Assembly: GCF_009727055.1 (NCBI RefSeq) | Contig: NC_052357.1 | Coordinates: forward strand, 86,721,924-86,785,923 | DNA length: 64,000 bases | Source of the DNA: Benincasa hispida | Taxonomy: Eukaryota > Streptophyta > Magnoliopsida > Cucurbitales > Cucurbitaceae | Direction of reading: 5' to 3' | In this document: positions 12,572 through 24,787 of the stretch, one piece after another | How positions within the stretch are numbered: the stretch's first letter is position 1 | Layout: each line of letters begins with the position of its first letter | The notes under the pieces: generated by a model | Databases searched by the model: none | What the model was told of the DNA's origin: nothing | What the model saw: only the letters and a program-made list of their open reading frames with translations | Translations under genes and position numbers: made by a program

Positions 12572-15500
12572 ATGGGTGTTGAGGTAGTTGGATTTGAGAT
12601 GGTCAAGGGACCACTTGATTCTGTACCGGCTGCAGATAATTCTGTTTTGAAAAGCAAGGAAAATGGAGATTTGGATCAATTGCCTGAAAAAAATGCTCCT
12701 ATAAAATTTGGTTCTCATGAAGATGAACCTGTTAAAGAGCAGGCAGATGGTTCTTCAACCACTAATGTCCCAAAAGATGCTGCTGATGAATGGCCTGCAC
12801 CTAAGCAAATCCATACCTTCTATTTTGTGAGGCATCGGGCGTACGACGATCCGAATGTCAAGGCGAAAATTGATTTGGCTGATAAAGAGATACAGAAGAG
12901 GAGTCAAGCTCGGTTTCAAATCACTGAAGCACTCAAGGGAAAAAGGGTAAGAAAAAAGGGTTCTGTGTTTGACAAATTGGTGCTTGAAATGGATATGGCA
13001 GTATACTTTTTTATTCTTTGAAGCATAATTTGATAGAAACACACACACACACTTCTTTCCTTGTTCGTCTCTTAATTCTATGTGTGATGACTATGCATGT
13101 GAAGGGAAATAATCTGATCAAAGCATGAAGTCAAATGAAGCCTCTAATTAGTTCGAGGAATAGTTGTTAGCTCCAATTTTGAGTTGGTTTCTATCCAAAG
13201 CACGATATATAATTCAATTTTTGGAAGACTTTCTATTATGTGCAAAATATATTACTCAAATTTGTTAAGATCGAGCTAAAAAGGGGAAGAAAAGGATCAT
13301 CTTGTATGAAAGAATCAAATTGATTATCATAATTTGAAAGGGTTTGGAGTTATGTCTCATTGACCTTGGTAGAGGCACTTAAACTAGCTATAGTCGTGCA
13401 TGGAAAAATGAAATAGATTACATGGATGAAATAAAGAGTATATACTTTTCCTGTGCGTTAAAATGTTCTATGTTTCTTTTTCTGAGTTGTGTAAATTGTG
13501 TGCAATCACTACAGCTAGCTTATTTACGGGATATTAAAATGTTCAATCACTAGTCTGACCTTTCATGTTCCATACTTCATTGTGTTTAATTTATTATTAC
13601 ATCTACAGGGGGAACGAGCAGAGTTGATTACTCAGATGAAAGCTCTGAGAGATGACAACAGGCAATTTAAATCAATTGTTGACGAGAAAATTAAGGAGAT
13701 TGAACCTCTTAATCAAGCTCTTGGCAAGCTCCGTAATGCAAACAATGCTGGTCGCAATGGTGGTTTATGTTCATCTGAGGAAGAGCTTAATGCTGTTGTA
13801 GGTTTTTTTTTTCGAGTTCTTAGAAAATATCAAAACCACTAATTTCTTTCACTCTGATGTGGGATTCACTTCTTTTTCTCTCCTGATCTTCCCTCTTTGA
13901 TGCCATTTGGGTTGCTGGCTGCAGATTCAGAGCCTGCAATACCATATACAACATGAGAGCATTCCACTTTCTGAGGAAAAGCAAATTTTAAGAGAAATTA
14001 AACAGCTTGAAGGGACAAGGGAGAAAGTTATTGCTAATGCTGCTATGAGAGCAAAGCTTCAGGATTCAATGGTACATAAAGAAGCCCTCCAAGATCAAGT
14101 CAAGGTTAGGAACTGTGAAGTTAAATTCAATTCTGTTTTACCAATTAACTTCTGTAATGCAATAAGTTCACATGTCTTACAAATCATGCTAATGTAGATT
14201 ATCGGTGGTGATTTGGATGGAGTGAGGAAGGAACAACAAGCAGTTAGAGCCAAGATAAAGCAACTCGATGATGCCTTGAAGGCAATAGACAATGATATTA
14301 AAACTTTGCAGGATGAGCTAACTTCTGTTACAGAGAAGAGAGGCAGGGCTCATGAAAGCATTCAGCAACTTAGGAAGAACCGTGACGAGGGGGTGTGTTG
14401 GATTATTTGATCTTACAATTTTATTTCTATAACTGTTTATATTGTTCTCTGCAGCAGGGTAGTTGATGCTAGTTCATGCAGCTGTGATAGAATATTAATT
14501 ATCCCTCGTGAGCAAGTTGAATCGAACACTTCGAAAATATATAGGCAAAGTTTGATAATCTATGAATAATAATCAATCTCTATTCTAACTCCACTTTGTC
14601 TTAGTTTGACAGACTAAGAAGATAGTTTGGATTAAGATTAATCTATTTTATTTGAATTTTAGTGAAGAACTGTTTTAGAAGTACGGAGAATATTGAAAAC
14701 AAAAACACGAGTCCAATTAAGTAATGCCCCTGCCTTCTATTCTGTAATTAGAGGCTTCTTTAAAAAGTGGAGTTTGGGTTTTTTGAATGCAACTATTCAA
14801 TTTTAAGTTTCTTCACATGAAGTTTCAGCCTCGAACTAAATAAAAACAACATACTCAGAGAATAACAGAGTTTGGAAATGATGTTTATACATTTGGAGTA
14901 TAATTCGGGATTGGGTTTGTACCTTATGTTACCTTCTTTTTCATATTCATCTGGTTAGTTATAATGAGTTTTGAGATGGTTTTTGGTTGGATGTTATTTT
15001 GTTTCCAGAATGCCCACTTTTATCAAAGCCGATCACTCTTAAACAAAGCTAGAGAACTTGCTGCAAAGAAGGACGTCAAGGCCCTTGAGGAGCTTGCTTT
15101 TAATGAGGTTTGTTGAATTATGTTTCTTTTAGTAAGAACATTTCTTGTTAATCTTAATTTTCCCAAAATTGCTCATTCCTTCGCTTTGTAACTTCAAAAC
15201 TTCTGTCGATCAGGTTGAGAAGTTTATGTCCCTCTGGAATGGTGATAAGGCTTTCAGGGATGACTATGAGAAAAGAATTCTTCCATCATTGGATATTCGA
15301 CAGATGAGTAGGGATGGTCGGATAAGGAACCCTGACGAGAAGCCAATACTTGCACCTGCAGAACCTGCACCCCCTCAAACTGAGATGGCAGCAAAACCTA
15401 ACATTAAACGAACTAAGGAAGAACCCAAACCAGTACCATCTGATACTCTTCCAGCTCAGAAAGTTGATAAAGAAGTTAAACACAAAGCTGGAAAACCCAT

Positions 15501-16175
15501 ACGCCCCTTGGAGCAAGAGGATAAAGCGGAGGAGGAGATCCCTGGTTTAGAAAAATTGTCAAAGGACATCCCTAAAGAACCCGAGGTCGATCCTGCAAAA
15601 TTGAAGGAAATGAAGAGGGCTGAGGAAATCGCAAAAGCTAAACTAGCCATGGAAAGGAAGAAGAAATTGCAAGAGAAAGCAGCTGCGAAAGCCTCTCTAC
15701 GAGCTCAAAAGGAAGCAGAAAAGAAATTGAAGGAAATTATTTATATATACACATATAGTTGTCAGTTGTGAAATACATTCTTCTTAAGTGCATTCATGAT
15801 AGTGATATGTTTCTGTATTTACCTCAGGACCGTGAAAAGAAAGCAAAGAAGAAGGCGACAGCATCTGGATCCGCCACACTTACTGATGAAGAACCTGTGG
15901 ATGCTGATGCTGGTGCAGTTCAGGAGGAATCTACAGAACTTGAAAAGGTTAATGAAAGTGCTGAAGCTCCGGTTCCAGTTAAGACTAAAATCCCGAAGGA
16001 GTCTGGCGGTAGGAACCGTGGCAGGCAAAGAGGGCTGGATTCTGTTCCGAAAGTGATTCGGAAACGCAAGAAGTCGATCAATTACTTGGACTGGGCTGGT
16101 CCTGCTGCTGCTGGTGCTGCAGTTTTACTTGTGATCCTTCTGGTTCTTGGATATTACTACTACTACCTTCTCTAA
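12572..16175 (+). CDS. PPI1: proton pump-interactor 1 (PPI1)
   Basis: PPI1 family proteins bind the regulatory C-terminal part of plasma-membrane H+-ATPase and stimulate it. Coding exons: 12572-12946, 13609-13797, 13925-14104, 14198-14392, 15009-15107, 15214-15732, 15828-16175, giving about 634 residues (the Arabidopsis protein is about 612, from memory). All phases agree. The start MGVEVVGFE is used because it matches the family and follows a likely 5' UTR intron (12060-12543). The family signature [11 protein letters not shown] lies near residue 90, long coiled coils fill roughly residues 100-340, a K/E-rich region follows, and a hydrophobic tail anchor occupies about the last 30 residues. 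One oddity: the donor after 15732 reads GA, not GT. Without splicing there, a TGA at 15769 removes the membrane anchor. No nearby GT donor keeps frame with the next exon. Confidence 0.92.
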
Positions 16176-17207
16176 AAACCATGAAAGTAGGAGTTAGAAG
16201 AGGTTTATGGATGGGACAAATTTTCTGTTGATGATGAGTATGCTGATGATGAGTGGCTTTAGATGATCAGTTATATTTTTAATTATGTTTATTTCTGTTT
16301 ATTTCATCCTTACTGGGGATGGACTCAACTCATAATGGTTGGCATTTTAGTCAGGTTCACAGTATTTACTGAGGTTGAAAACATGCATTTTGGTTCTTTC
16401 AATGTATTTCCAAATTTTGACTTTGATCAATCTCCATTGCTGATATATATCTTGAGGCCTCAAATTTGCCTTTTTGTAATAGATGAATTATTGGCTTGTT
16501 GCCATTTTGACTGTTTCTAAAAGCATTGTGTACATGCAGGAGAGAAAATGAAGGTTACTCGTATATTGTTATTTATGAGCTTTGTTCATCATGAATTTAT
16601 ACCAAAACTCTTAATTGGTTTCTTTTGGTTTGTAGGTCAATTATATTGAGCTAAGCTTATTATCACATATCGACTATATAGTTCTCTTCTTATTACTATT
16701 ATTACTTTTTGCTTAAAGACTAATATTCTTCCTTCTCAACTTTGTTGTTAATTGTTAATTACCTAAAAATTGAAGATCAAATCTAAAAAAAGGGCCAAAA
16801 ATAATGGTAGTTTTTTTTTTTTTTTTTTTTTTTGGTAAGCTGAAGAGTTGGTTTATGTTCATATGTTGGTAATTTTGACTCTTTTTTTAAGTGTATTTTT
16901 TAAAGTTTAATAATATTTTTGAAATATATTAATGAAAAGGATATTTTTTATTTATTTTTTTTTGGTTTACGGGATATTTTAAAATTTTTAAAAATTTAAA
17001 GATATCTTTTACCAAAATAGATGAACTTAACCACCTCGATGAATATTTTAGTCTCCAATTAATTACCGACAATAAATTTAATATTGTTCTTCTCACAATA
17101 TAATAACAACTCTTTTACCCAAATGCTATGAAAATAATGGAAAATAATGATGAAAATTTGGTGAGGCCCAAACTAAAACCAAGCCCAGCTTCCACCAGAA
17201 CGTTAAA
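16176..17207. other. PPI1 3' end and DRP5A upstream region
   Basis: This interval of about 1 kb should hold the PPI1 3' UTR in its first few hundred bases, a long T run near 16810 and the DRP5A promoter. A clear TATA box or polyadenylation site could not be assigned with confidence. The open frame at 16263-16520 has no recognisable family and lies in the 3' UTR. Confidence 0.5.
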
Positions 17208-17288
17208 ATGAAGTTCAAATTCAAATTCATCTTCTTCAGTCCGCTCCCCTTTCTCCTTTTCTTCTTCTTCTTCTTCCTCACCACTCCA

Positions 17289-20200
17289 ATGGCTTCCTCC
17301 ACTTCGTACTTCACTACGCCAACCAAAACCCCTTCAGAAAAGTCCACCAGGAAGGTTCAGAACTCCAGCCGTATGGACGCGTCCGACTCCAGATCCCGAT
17401 TCGAAGCCTACAATCGTCTTCAGGCGGCGGCTGTTGCGTTTGGTGAGAAGCTTCCCATTCCTGAGATCGTTGCCTTGGGTGGTCAATCCGATGGAAAGAG
17501 CTCTCTCTTAGAAGCCCTACTTGGATTCCGCTTCAATGTCCGCGAAGTCGAAATGGGGACACGCAGGCCCTTGATCCTCCAAATGGTCCACGATCCGACT
17601 GCTCTCGAGCCCCGCTGCCGATTTCAGGTCCTCTTATGGTTGTATTTACTCAATCTTTATAGCTCCTTTTGGTATACTCGGGCCTTTTGTGTCTTCGAGG
17701 TGTCAAATTTATCTCGGGGGCTTTAGTTTCATCCTTCATGTTTGACCTCGTAGGAAATAATTCGAGTGAATTTCAATTATTTTGATGATGCAACTTGTTT
17801 GTTTATGGGAAAATAGGAGGAAGATTCTGAAGAATATGGAAGTCCTGTTGTTTTAGCATCTGCTATTGCAGACGTTATAAAGTCTCGAACTGAGGCACTG
17901 TTGAAGAAGACCAAAAGTGCAGTTTCTTCCAAGCCAATTGTGATGAGGGCAGAATATGCACATTGCCCCAATCTTACCATTATCGATACCCCTGGCTTTG
18001 TACTTAAGGTTTGGTACATAAATTATCAAGAACTACATGTTTGATTCGTTCAAATGGATGTCCTTATTATATACCGATTCCCAGTGATTGATTGGTCCTT
18101 TATGACAGGCAAGGAAGGGAGAGCCAGAGAACACTCCAGAAGAAATTCTTTCAATGGTGAAGTCCCTTGCAAGTCCTCCCCATCGTATCCTCTTGTTTCT
18201 TCAACAAAGTAGTGTAGAATGGTGTTCATCCTTGTGGCTGGATTCTATTCGTGAAATTGATCCAGCTTTCAGACGGACGATAGTTGTTGTCTCCAAATTT
18301 GATAATCGTCTGAAGGTACGAATCCACTGCACATATGTGAAACCCATTTTCTAAAAGAAATGTTAGATGGATATTTTACACCAGAAAGTTGCGTGAACTT
18401 AAGTCATTGAATCAAAATCGTTATGATCATTTTCATGCACTATTGAAGACTCGGATTTTGCTATTTCCGTGAAATCAAGAAACTCACTGGAACATGTACA
18501 GCAGGAATAGACTCGCTGACTTTATCATGTGGAAAAAAGTTTATGATATATTTCTTTCATGCTCAGGAATTTGGTGACAGATGGGAAGTGGATAAATATT
18601 TGAGTGCCAGTGGTTACCTTGGAGATAACACGCACCCATTTTTTGTGGCCCTGCCAAAGGATAGAAATACTGTTTCTAATGATGAATTTCGCCGACAAAT
18701 ATCTCAAGTGGATTCTGAAGTTCTTCGTCATCTACGTGATGGTGTCAAGGGAGGGTTTGATGAAGAGAAATATAGGTCTTACATTGGTTTTGGCTGCCTC
18801 AGGGAATATTTAGAATCTGAGCTTCAGAAGAGATACAAGGAAGCGGCTCCAGCAACTTTGGCTTTGTTAGAGCAACGTTGTGTCGAAGTTTCATCTGAAC
18901 TATGTAGAATGGAGTCAAAAATACAAGCTACTTCAGATATTGCACATCTTAGGAGATCTGCTATGTTGTATACAGCTTCTATCAGCAATCATGTGGTGAG
19001 TAATTTCTTGACATTGACATTTGTGATTGTAGGTTTTCGTTAATATTTATTTATTGTTTGTAATTTTTTCTCTGGATTTTGGATTCGGAGCATCAACAAT
19101 TTGAAGCTTCAAATGTGTGAATTATGTTAAAAACTGCTTCCACATTTCATATGCATCTGAGCTTCAAATTAAACATCCTTTTTTGCTTGAACTTTCTAGT
19201 TTCTACGCTGTAAATGAAATCTAATTTAATTCTACGTTGTGAATGAAATCTAATTTAATGAAATCTACGTTGTGAACAATCTAATTTAATTTAATTTAAT
19301 CTAATTTAAGGACCCATGTGATAACAATTTGTTTTTGAAAATTATGTATGTTTCCTCACCAATTCTTTAGTATTTACTAACCATTTCTTAAAGAAACATT
19401 TGAATTCTTAGCTGAATTCCAAAAACAAGTTTGTAAAAACTACTCTTTTTTTTCAAAACTTGATTAGATTTTGAAAACAGGTTTAGAAGATGGATAACAA
19501 AGGAAAGAAACTCATATACTGAAGCAGTATTAATAAGTTAACTTATTAATACTTGAAGGCTTTGTTTCAAATGTTTTTACTCTTTGCCGTTTTGAGGGTG
19601 CCATGAAGTTATTTGCAGCTGTGATTGGACAAGTTGTTATATTTTATTTGAAGGCTTTGTTTCAAATGTTTTCACTCTTTCTTTCATATCATTCTCTCAT
19701 TAACCGAGTTCACCTTTTAGACTAATAAAATAATGTATTTCTGTTTATCTATGGTAAAGAGCGCATTGATTGAAGGAGCTGCAGATCCTGCCCCAGAGCA
19801 ATGGGGGAAAACTACTTCAGAGGAACAATCAGGAAGTGGTATTGGAAGTTGGCCTGGTGTTATATCAGAAGTCAAACCTGCCAACTCTAGCCTTCGGTTG
19901 TATGGTGGTGCTGCTTTTGAAAGAGTGATGTTTGAGTTTCGATGTGCTGCTTACTCCATCGAGTGCCCTTCAGTATCAAGGGAGAAGGCAAGAGTCACTC
20001 GTTCTTCGAATTTGATTAATTTTCAAATTAACTATTGCTTAAGCTCCTTTGCTTTTTGGAAACAGGTAGCAAACATATTACTTGCTCATGCTGGCAAACG
20101 TGGAGGCAGGGGATTGACTGAGGCTGCTGCAGAGATTGCTCGTGCTGCTGCACGATCATGGCTTGCTCCTCTTCTAGATACTGCTTGTGATCGTCTAGCT

Positions 20201-21575
20201 TTTGTATTGGAAAATCTTTTTGATCTTGCTCTGGAAAGAAATCGTGCCTATGAATCACAAAGTAAATAGACTTCTCCCAGTTTCCCTTCAATTATTCACT
20301 TTTCTTGGGGTTTTTCTTTTCTTTGCAACTTCTACATAACTTCATCTTCGACTCATCTATACTCACGAACGAACGAGAATAACTCAATAGTCATTCCAGG
20401 ATCAGTCTTTTCATATTCATGGACGGGCGAGAATAACTCAATATTTGTTGGGTGGAAAAAATAACTTGCATTCTAGTTAATTTATGGTTAGTGCCTTATC
20501 AAAGATTTTGGTTTTCAGATGGGAAGAAGCATTGTAACATGGATGGCTACGTTGGTTTTCATGCTGCTTTAAGGCATGCGTACAATCGTTTTCTGAAGGA
20601 TCTTGCTAAACAGTGCAAGCAACTACTTCGTCACCACCTCGATTCTGTTACAAGCCCATATTCACTTGTCTGCTATGAGAACGACTTTGAAGGAGGCTCT
20701 CTCTCAAATGCATCATCCTTTCAGAAATTCTATCGGGTTTCTGCAGGTTTGTTCTCGTTTGAATTGTCTGATTGTGGAGGAGTATCTCGCAATGAAACAA
20801 TGAAGGATCAGGAGAACATACCTCCAGAAAAGAACATACAGCAGATAACACCAGGAAAAGGTACAGAATGTAGAGAAGCCCTTCGAGAATGCCAAATGAC
20901 CGTTCCTGAGACTCCATCACCAGAACAACCTAATGATGTTGGGTATGGAGTAAAGAAGGAACTTGGAAATGGGATTGATATTGGAGTTCGGAAAAGGGTT
21001 TCAAGAGTCAGAAATTCTAGTCGGATAGGTGGTCAAGATGGTTGCGGAACTTTATTCAGTAATGGTGATGGAAGTTCAAGATGTAGCTCAGCTTACACAG
21101 AAATTTGCTCATCAGCAGCGCAACATTTTGCTCGGATTCGTGAAGTTCTCATTGAGCGAAGTGTGATGTCTACACTGAATTCTGGATTTTTAACACCGTG
21201 GTAAGTTACTATTATCACCCAAATTTGTTTAGAGTTGTTAAATGTTTATATAAATAGATATATTATATGACAATGGGGTAAAACAGAAATAATTTAATTT
21301 TCTTCAAGAGAGAAATCCACAAACATATTATTCAACTTTTGTTAGCAATTAATTATTGTTGCTCTTTATACATGCCTTTTTGCAGTCGAGAAAGACTTGT
21401 AGTGGCACTTTCTTTGGAATTATTTGCCGTGAATGACGAGAAGTTCACAGACATGTTCGTAGCTCCAGGTGCTATCGAGGTACTTCAGAATGAAAGACAG
21501 TCTCTCCAAAAGCGTCAAAAGACACTACAAACATGTCTGAACGAGTTCAAAACTGTAGCTCAATCACTTTGTTGA
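17289..21575 (+). CDS. DRP5A: dynamin-related GTPase DRP5A
   Basis: DRP5A is a plant dynamin-related GTPase associated with cytokinesis, related to the plastid-division protein ARC5/DRP5B. Exons: 17289-17627, 17817-18008, 18109-18315, 18567-18995, 19760-19987, 20066-20261, 20519-21200, 21386-21575; all phases agree and give about 820 residues. The GTPase motifs are visible: P-loop GGQSDGKSS (residues 64-72), DTPG (170-173) and SKFD (239-242, where classical dynamins have TKLD). The middle domain follows, then a polar segment with DQENIPPEKN and PETPSPEQP, and a C-terminal effector-like region. The fifth intron is GC-AG, 78 bases long and stop-free. An in-frame ATG at 17208 would add a 27-residue F/L-rich leader; I chose 17289 because the family begins with this polar N-terminus. 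Intron 4 holds a MITE remnant and local repeats. Confidence 0.93.
19202..19310. repeat. short tandem repeats in DRP5A intron 4
   Basis: Two 29-base copies (19202-19230 and 19231-19259) differ at only a few positions. A decayed third copy starting near 19264 and AATTTAATTT runs follow. All lie within the fourth intron, so coding is unaffected. Confidence 0.8.
19311..19510. mobile_element. truncated Harbinger/Tourist-like MITE in DRP5A intron 4
   Basis: The left end is TAA followed by GGACCCATGTGATAAC, matching the terminus style of the family found at 23150, 28254, 36658 and 39228. The interior shares the AACAAGTTTGTAAAAACTA and TTTGAAAACAGG segments in the same order. The right terminus is not recognisable. 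Confidence 0.55.
19553..19681. repeat. 33-base direct repeat pair in DRP5A intron 4
   Basis: A segment beginning TTGAAGGCTTTGTTTCAAAT occurs at 19553-19585 and again at 19649-19681, differing at about one base. The two copies are 96 bases apart, just upstream of the exon 5 acceptor. Confidence 0.8.
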
Positions 21576-23149
21576 TAGTTCAATGGAACTTCAATTCCAA
21601 CTGCTATTCCTCAATTTCACTTCCAAGTACCACAATATTTCCGTCCTTGGCGGCATAACGCAATGTAAGTGTATCTTCATCTTGAGAAGGCAATCTCTCT
21701 AGAAGTGTCAGGAATATGGCAAGAATGTTTGGATGATTTTAAAAGTGCAGGTCAATCACTTTGTTGGCTCACTTTATCTGCATCAATTCTATAAACTCCC
21801 AGAGTTTTTTCGTAATTGAATTCTGCATATTGTGAGTGTATTCTTTCCCTGTGTAAGCTCATGTAGTTCTTCTCTATTTACATGTTATGTAAAACAGAAG
21901 CTACTTTCCTAATGTGAGCATTGAATTATTGCAATTGTTCTGTTATCTTTTTATTGTATTATAGAAGTCTAAAAGAGCAAATAAGATGGCTACCAAATAT
22001 TGAAAACAAACAAAAGGGAGTTACTGATCTGTATTCCTCATCTTGTTGTACATTTATCAAACTGTAGGACCATGATATTTTTTAATTGCAGCACCATGTT
22101 ACTGGCAGTATGTTAATGCCATCATCTGGGTACGGTCAATATGATTTTGCTGATTTTTTTCACAATCCCAACTAGAATTAGTTGAATAACTTTGATCATG
22201 TGCATGTGATTGCTTAAAGTTGAAAGTTGAAGGGGATGGAGTTCTTTAATTCTTCCAGTGAGAAAATTGATGGTCAGAGGCAGTTTTTGCTCATTAAATT
22301 TTTTGTAAAGCTTGTGGTCAGGAAGCTATGGTCTAGATGTTTAGTTGTCTTTGTAAATGCAGGTGGTTCAAGTTGCAAGTTTGTTCTTCCTCAATTATTA
22401 AGAAGGCTGAGCTGAACTTTCTCTTTCTCTATTATTTCTATGGTTCAAAATTCAAATACCAATTTGGTTTATGTATTTTGGATTTAATTCTATTTGTCCT
22501 TTTATTTTCAAATGTCTTATTTTAGCCTCCATATTTTCAATAAATCTTAATAATAGTCATTTTATATAGTTTATTTTGCTGACTTTTTTTTAAAAAAAAT
22601 TTAATAAAAGCATATAGCATTTTCTTTATAAAATTTGAAAATGTATTCCTGTTTCTAGCAAGAAAATTATTATTATTATTTAACCAATTTTAATAAAGAA
22701 AAATAAATCTTTGAACGAATAAGTTTAAGATTTATTGAAAATATATGCGCTATGAGAAGTATAAGGATTGATTCGGACAATTTAAAAGTATAAAGACTAA
22801 AATAAAATGGAATCTAAAGTGGTCCAAAATTATATTTTAATTTATTTTTAATAATGGTTTTTTTTTTTTTTTTTTAGTTCTATGATTTTAGATGTTTAAG
22901 CTTTTATTAACTAGCCCATTTTCCTCACTTTTCAAGTCTCAACAAATTTATTTATTTATTTAGAAAATAAAACAGCTTTAAAATATTGTTTTTGGCTTTC
23001 AAAAATTTGGTTCGGAAAATAAAATTGTTTTCGAATGGTATGCTATAAAGGAAAGAAGATTGCAAGTTTAACAAAGAAGATTGTAAGTTTAACAAACTCA
23101 ATTTTTTAAATAAAAAAATATAAAAAAAATTACTAAACCCAAATACTAA

Positions 23150-23457
23150 GGCCCATTTGATAACCATGTCGTTTTTTATTTTTAATTTTTTGAAAATTAA
23201 ACTTATTTTCTTCTTATTTCTTACAATGATTGACATTTCTGTCAAGTACAATGATTACATTCTTAGTCAAATTTAAAAAAACAAAAACAAGAATTTAAAA
23301 GCTATTTATTTTAGTTCTCAGAATTTGACTTTGATTCTTTAAACAATTGGTATAAAAAAAATAGACACCAAGAGAAAAAACTTGGAGGTGAAAGTAGTGT
23401 TTATAGACTTAATTTTTTTTTTTAAAAAAAAAGTCAAATGATTACCAAACTGGGACC
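23150..23457. mobile_element. Harbinger/Tourist-like MITE, 308 bp
   Basis: The inverted ends are GGCCCATTTGATAACCAT on the left and, read on the reverse strand from the right, GGTCCCAGTTTGGTAATCAT. The target duplication is TAA at 23147-23149 and 23458-23460. Three-base TAA/TTA duplications with GG...GTTTGG ends are typical of PIF/Harbinger MITEs. There is no coding capacity. Confidence 0.75.
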
Positions 23458-24480
23458 TAAGTTCTTCATATTGATTATTTAACAAAAAGTCAAATTTTCT
23501 TTAGACAAGAAAGACTCAAATCAATCTATAAAGTAGAATAGTGTCTATGAAACATCTAAAATAATGTGTCCATAATGAAAATAGTGAGCATAAACAAACG
23601 TCCAACTCATATTACTCTTTTTTTAATACAATATCATAGGTGTATGATAGAGATTCAAACTTTTAAATATGAGGAGGATATGGTTAATTTTTTAGAATTG
23701 AATTTCTTTTTAATAGATGGGAGGTGACATAAATCATTTATAATCAAACTTAATTTTTTTTTTTTTTTTTAAAAAAAAAAAGCTAAATCACAAAGTAGTC
23801 TAAAAGAAAGTTTCCAAATCATCTATCAACATCTTTAAAGAATATGCTAAATTTTATTGGTATTGTTTTCAAATGTACAAGGATGCATTGAAAATGTCAA
23901 AAAATAGAAAAATGTTATTCAACCTCACATATACATATTATATATTGATGTAATTAAGAGGAGGAAAAAGAAGACAATAATGAAAAAGAAAATGAGAGAA
24001 AATATGGGTTGGCTTGGCCTAGAATAAAAGTCAAACACTATAATAATTTTCAAATGTTGTTCATATCAACAATCTATTTATAATCAATTAATACCAAAGA
24101 TATATATTTTTTTATGATAGGTCTTTGAAGTTTTCATTTTTAGTGTAGCAATTGAATAGTACTTTCCAACAACAAATTGAACATGGATTAGGAACTAGTC
24201 CAAAACATCTTAATGTTTGCACTTTGCAAATTGATTTCAATTAGCATTATTGACCTTGTAGTTAATTACTTACCATATATCATTTGACATTAAATTGAGA
24301 GGTAACAAATTATTAAACTAAGATTGTTTTCAAATTAAGTCAGCCATGAAATTATGAGACCACTAACCATGGAAACTCTCTAAGCCAAGCATAATGAGAG
24401 GTGGGTAAAAAATCATATTTGAAATAATTGGGTTAAATTATAAGTTCACTTCTTGAATTTTTCATGTTTGTAGTATTTAT

Positions 24481-24787
24481 GACTCATTTGAAAACTATTT
24501 GATTTTTTGTTTTTAGTTTTTGAAAATTAATCTTATAAATATCAATTCTTTCCACCTTCAATCTACTTTCTATCAATATTTTCGAAAATCAAGCCAAGTT
24601 TTGAAAACTATTAAAACTATTAAAAAATAGTTTTTAAAAAGTCTTGTTTTTGTTTTTGGAATTTTGACTAAGAAATCAGCTTGTTTACTTAAGAAAGATG
24701 AAAACCATGATAGGAAATTGAAAAAAAAATAAGCTCAAGTTTCAAAAATAAATAATAAATAATAAATAATCAAATGATTAGCTGAGC
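24481..24787. mobile_element. decayed MITE of the same GTTTGG family
   Basis: The interior matches the other copies (a TTTTTAGTTTTTGAAAATTA segment, a central A/T-rich half, and ATCAAATGATTAGCTGAGC near the right end), but the termini and target duplication have decayed. Boundaries are approximate. Confidence 0.5.

Noticed and set aside
16263..16520. 85-residue open frame after PPI1
   Set aside because: Lies in the expected 3' UTR, with no family resemblance.
22952..23251. 99-residue minus-strand open frame
   Set aside because: Overlaps the left part of the MITE at 23150; composition is K/F/L/I-rich and non-coding.
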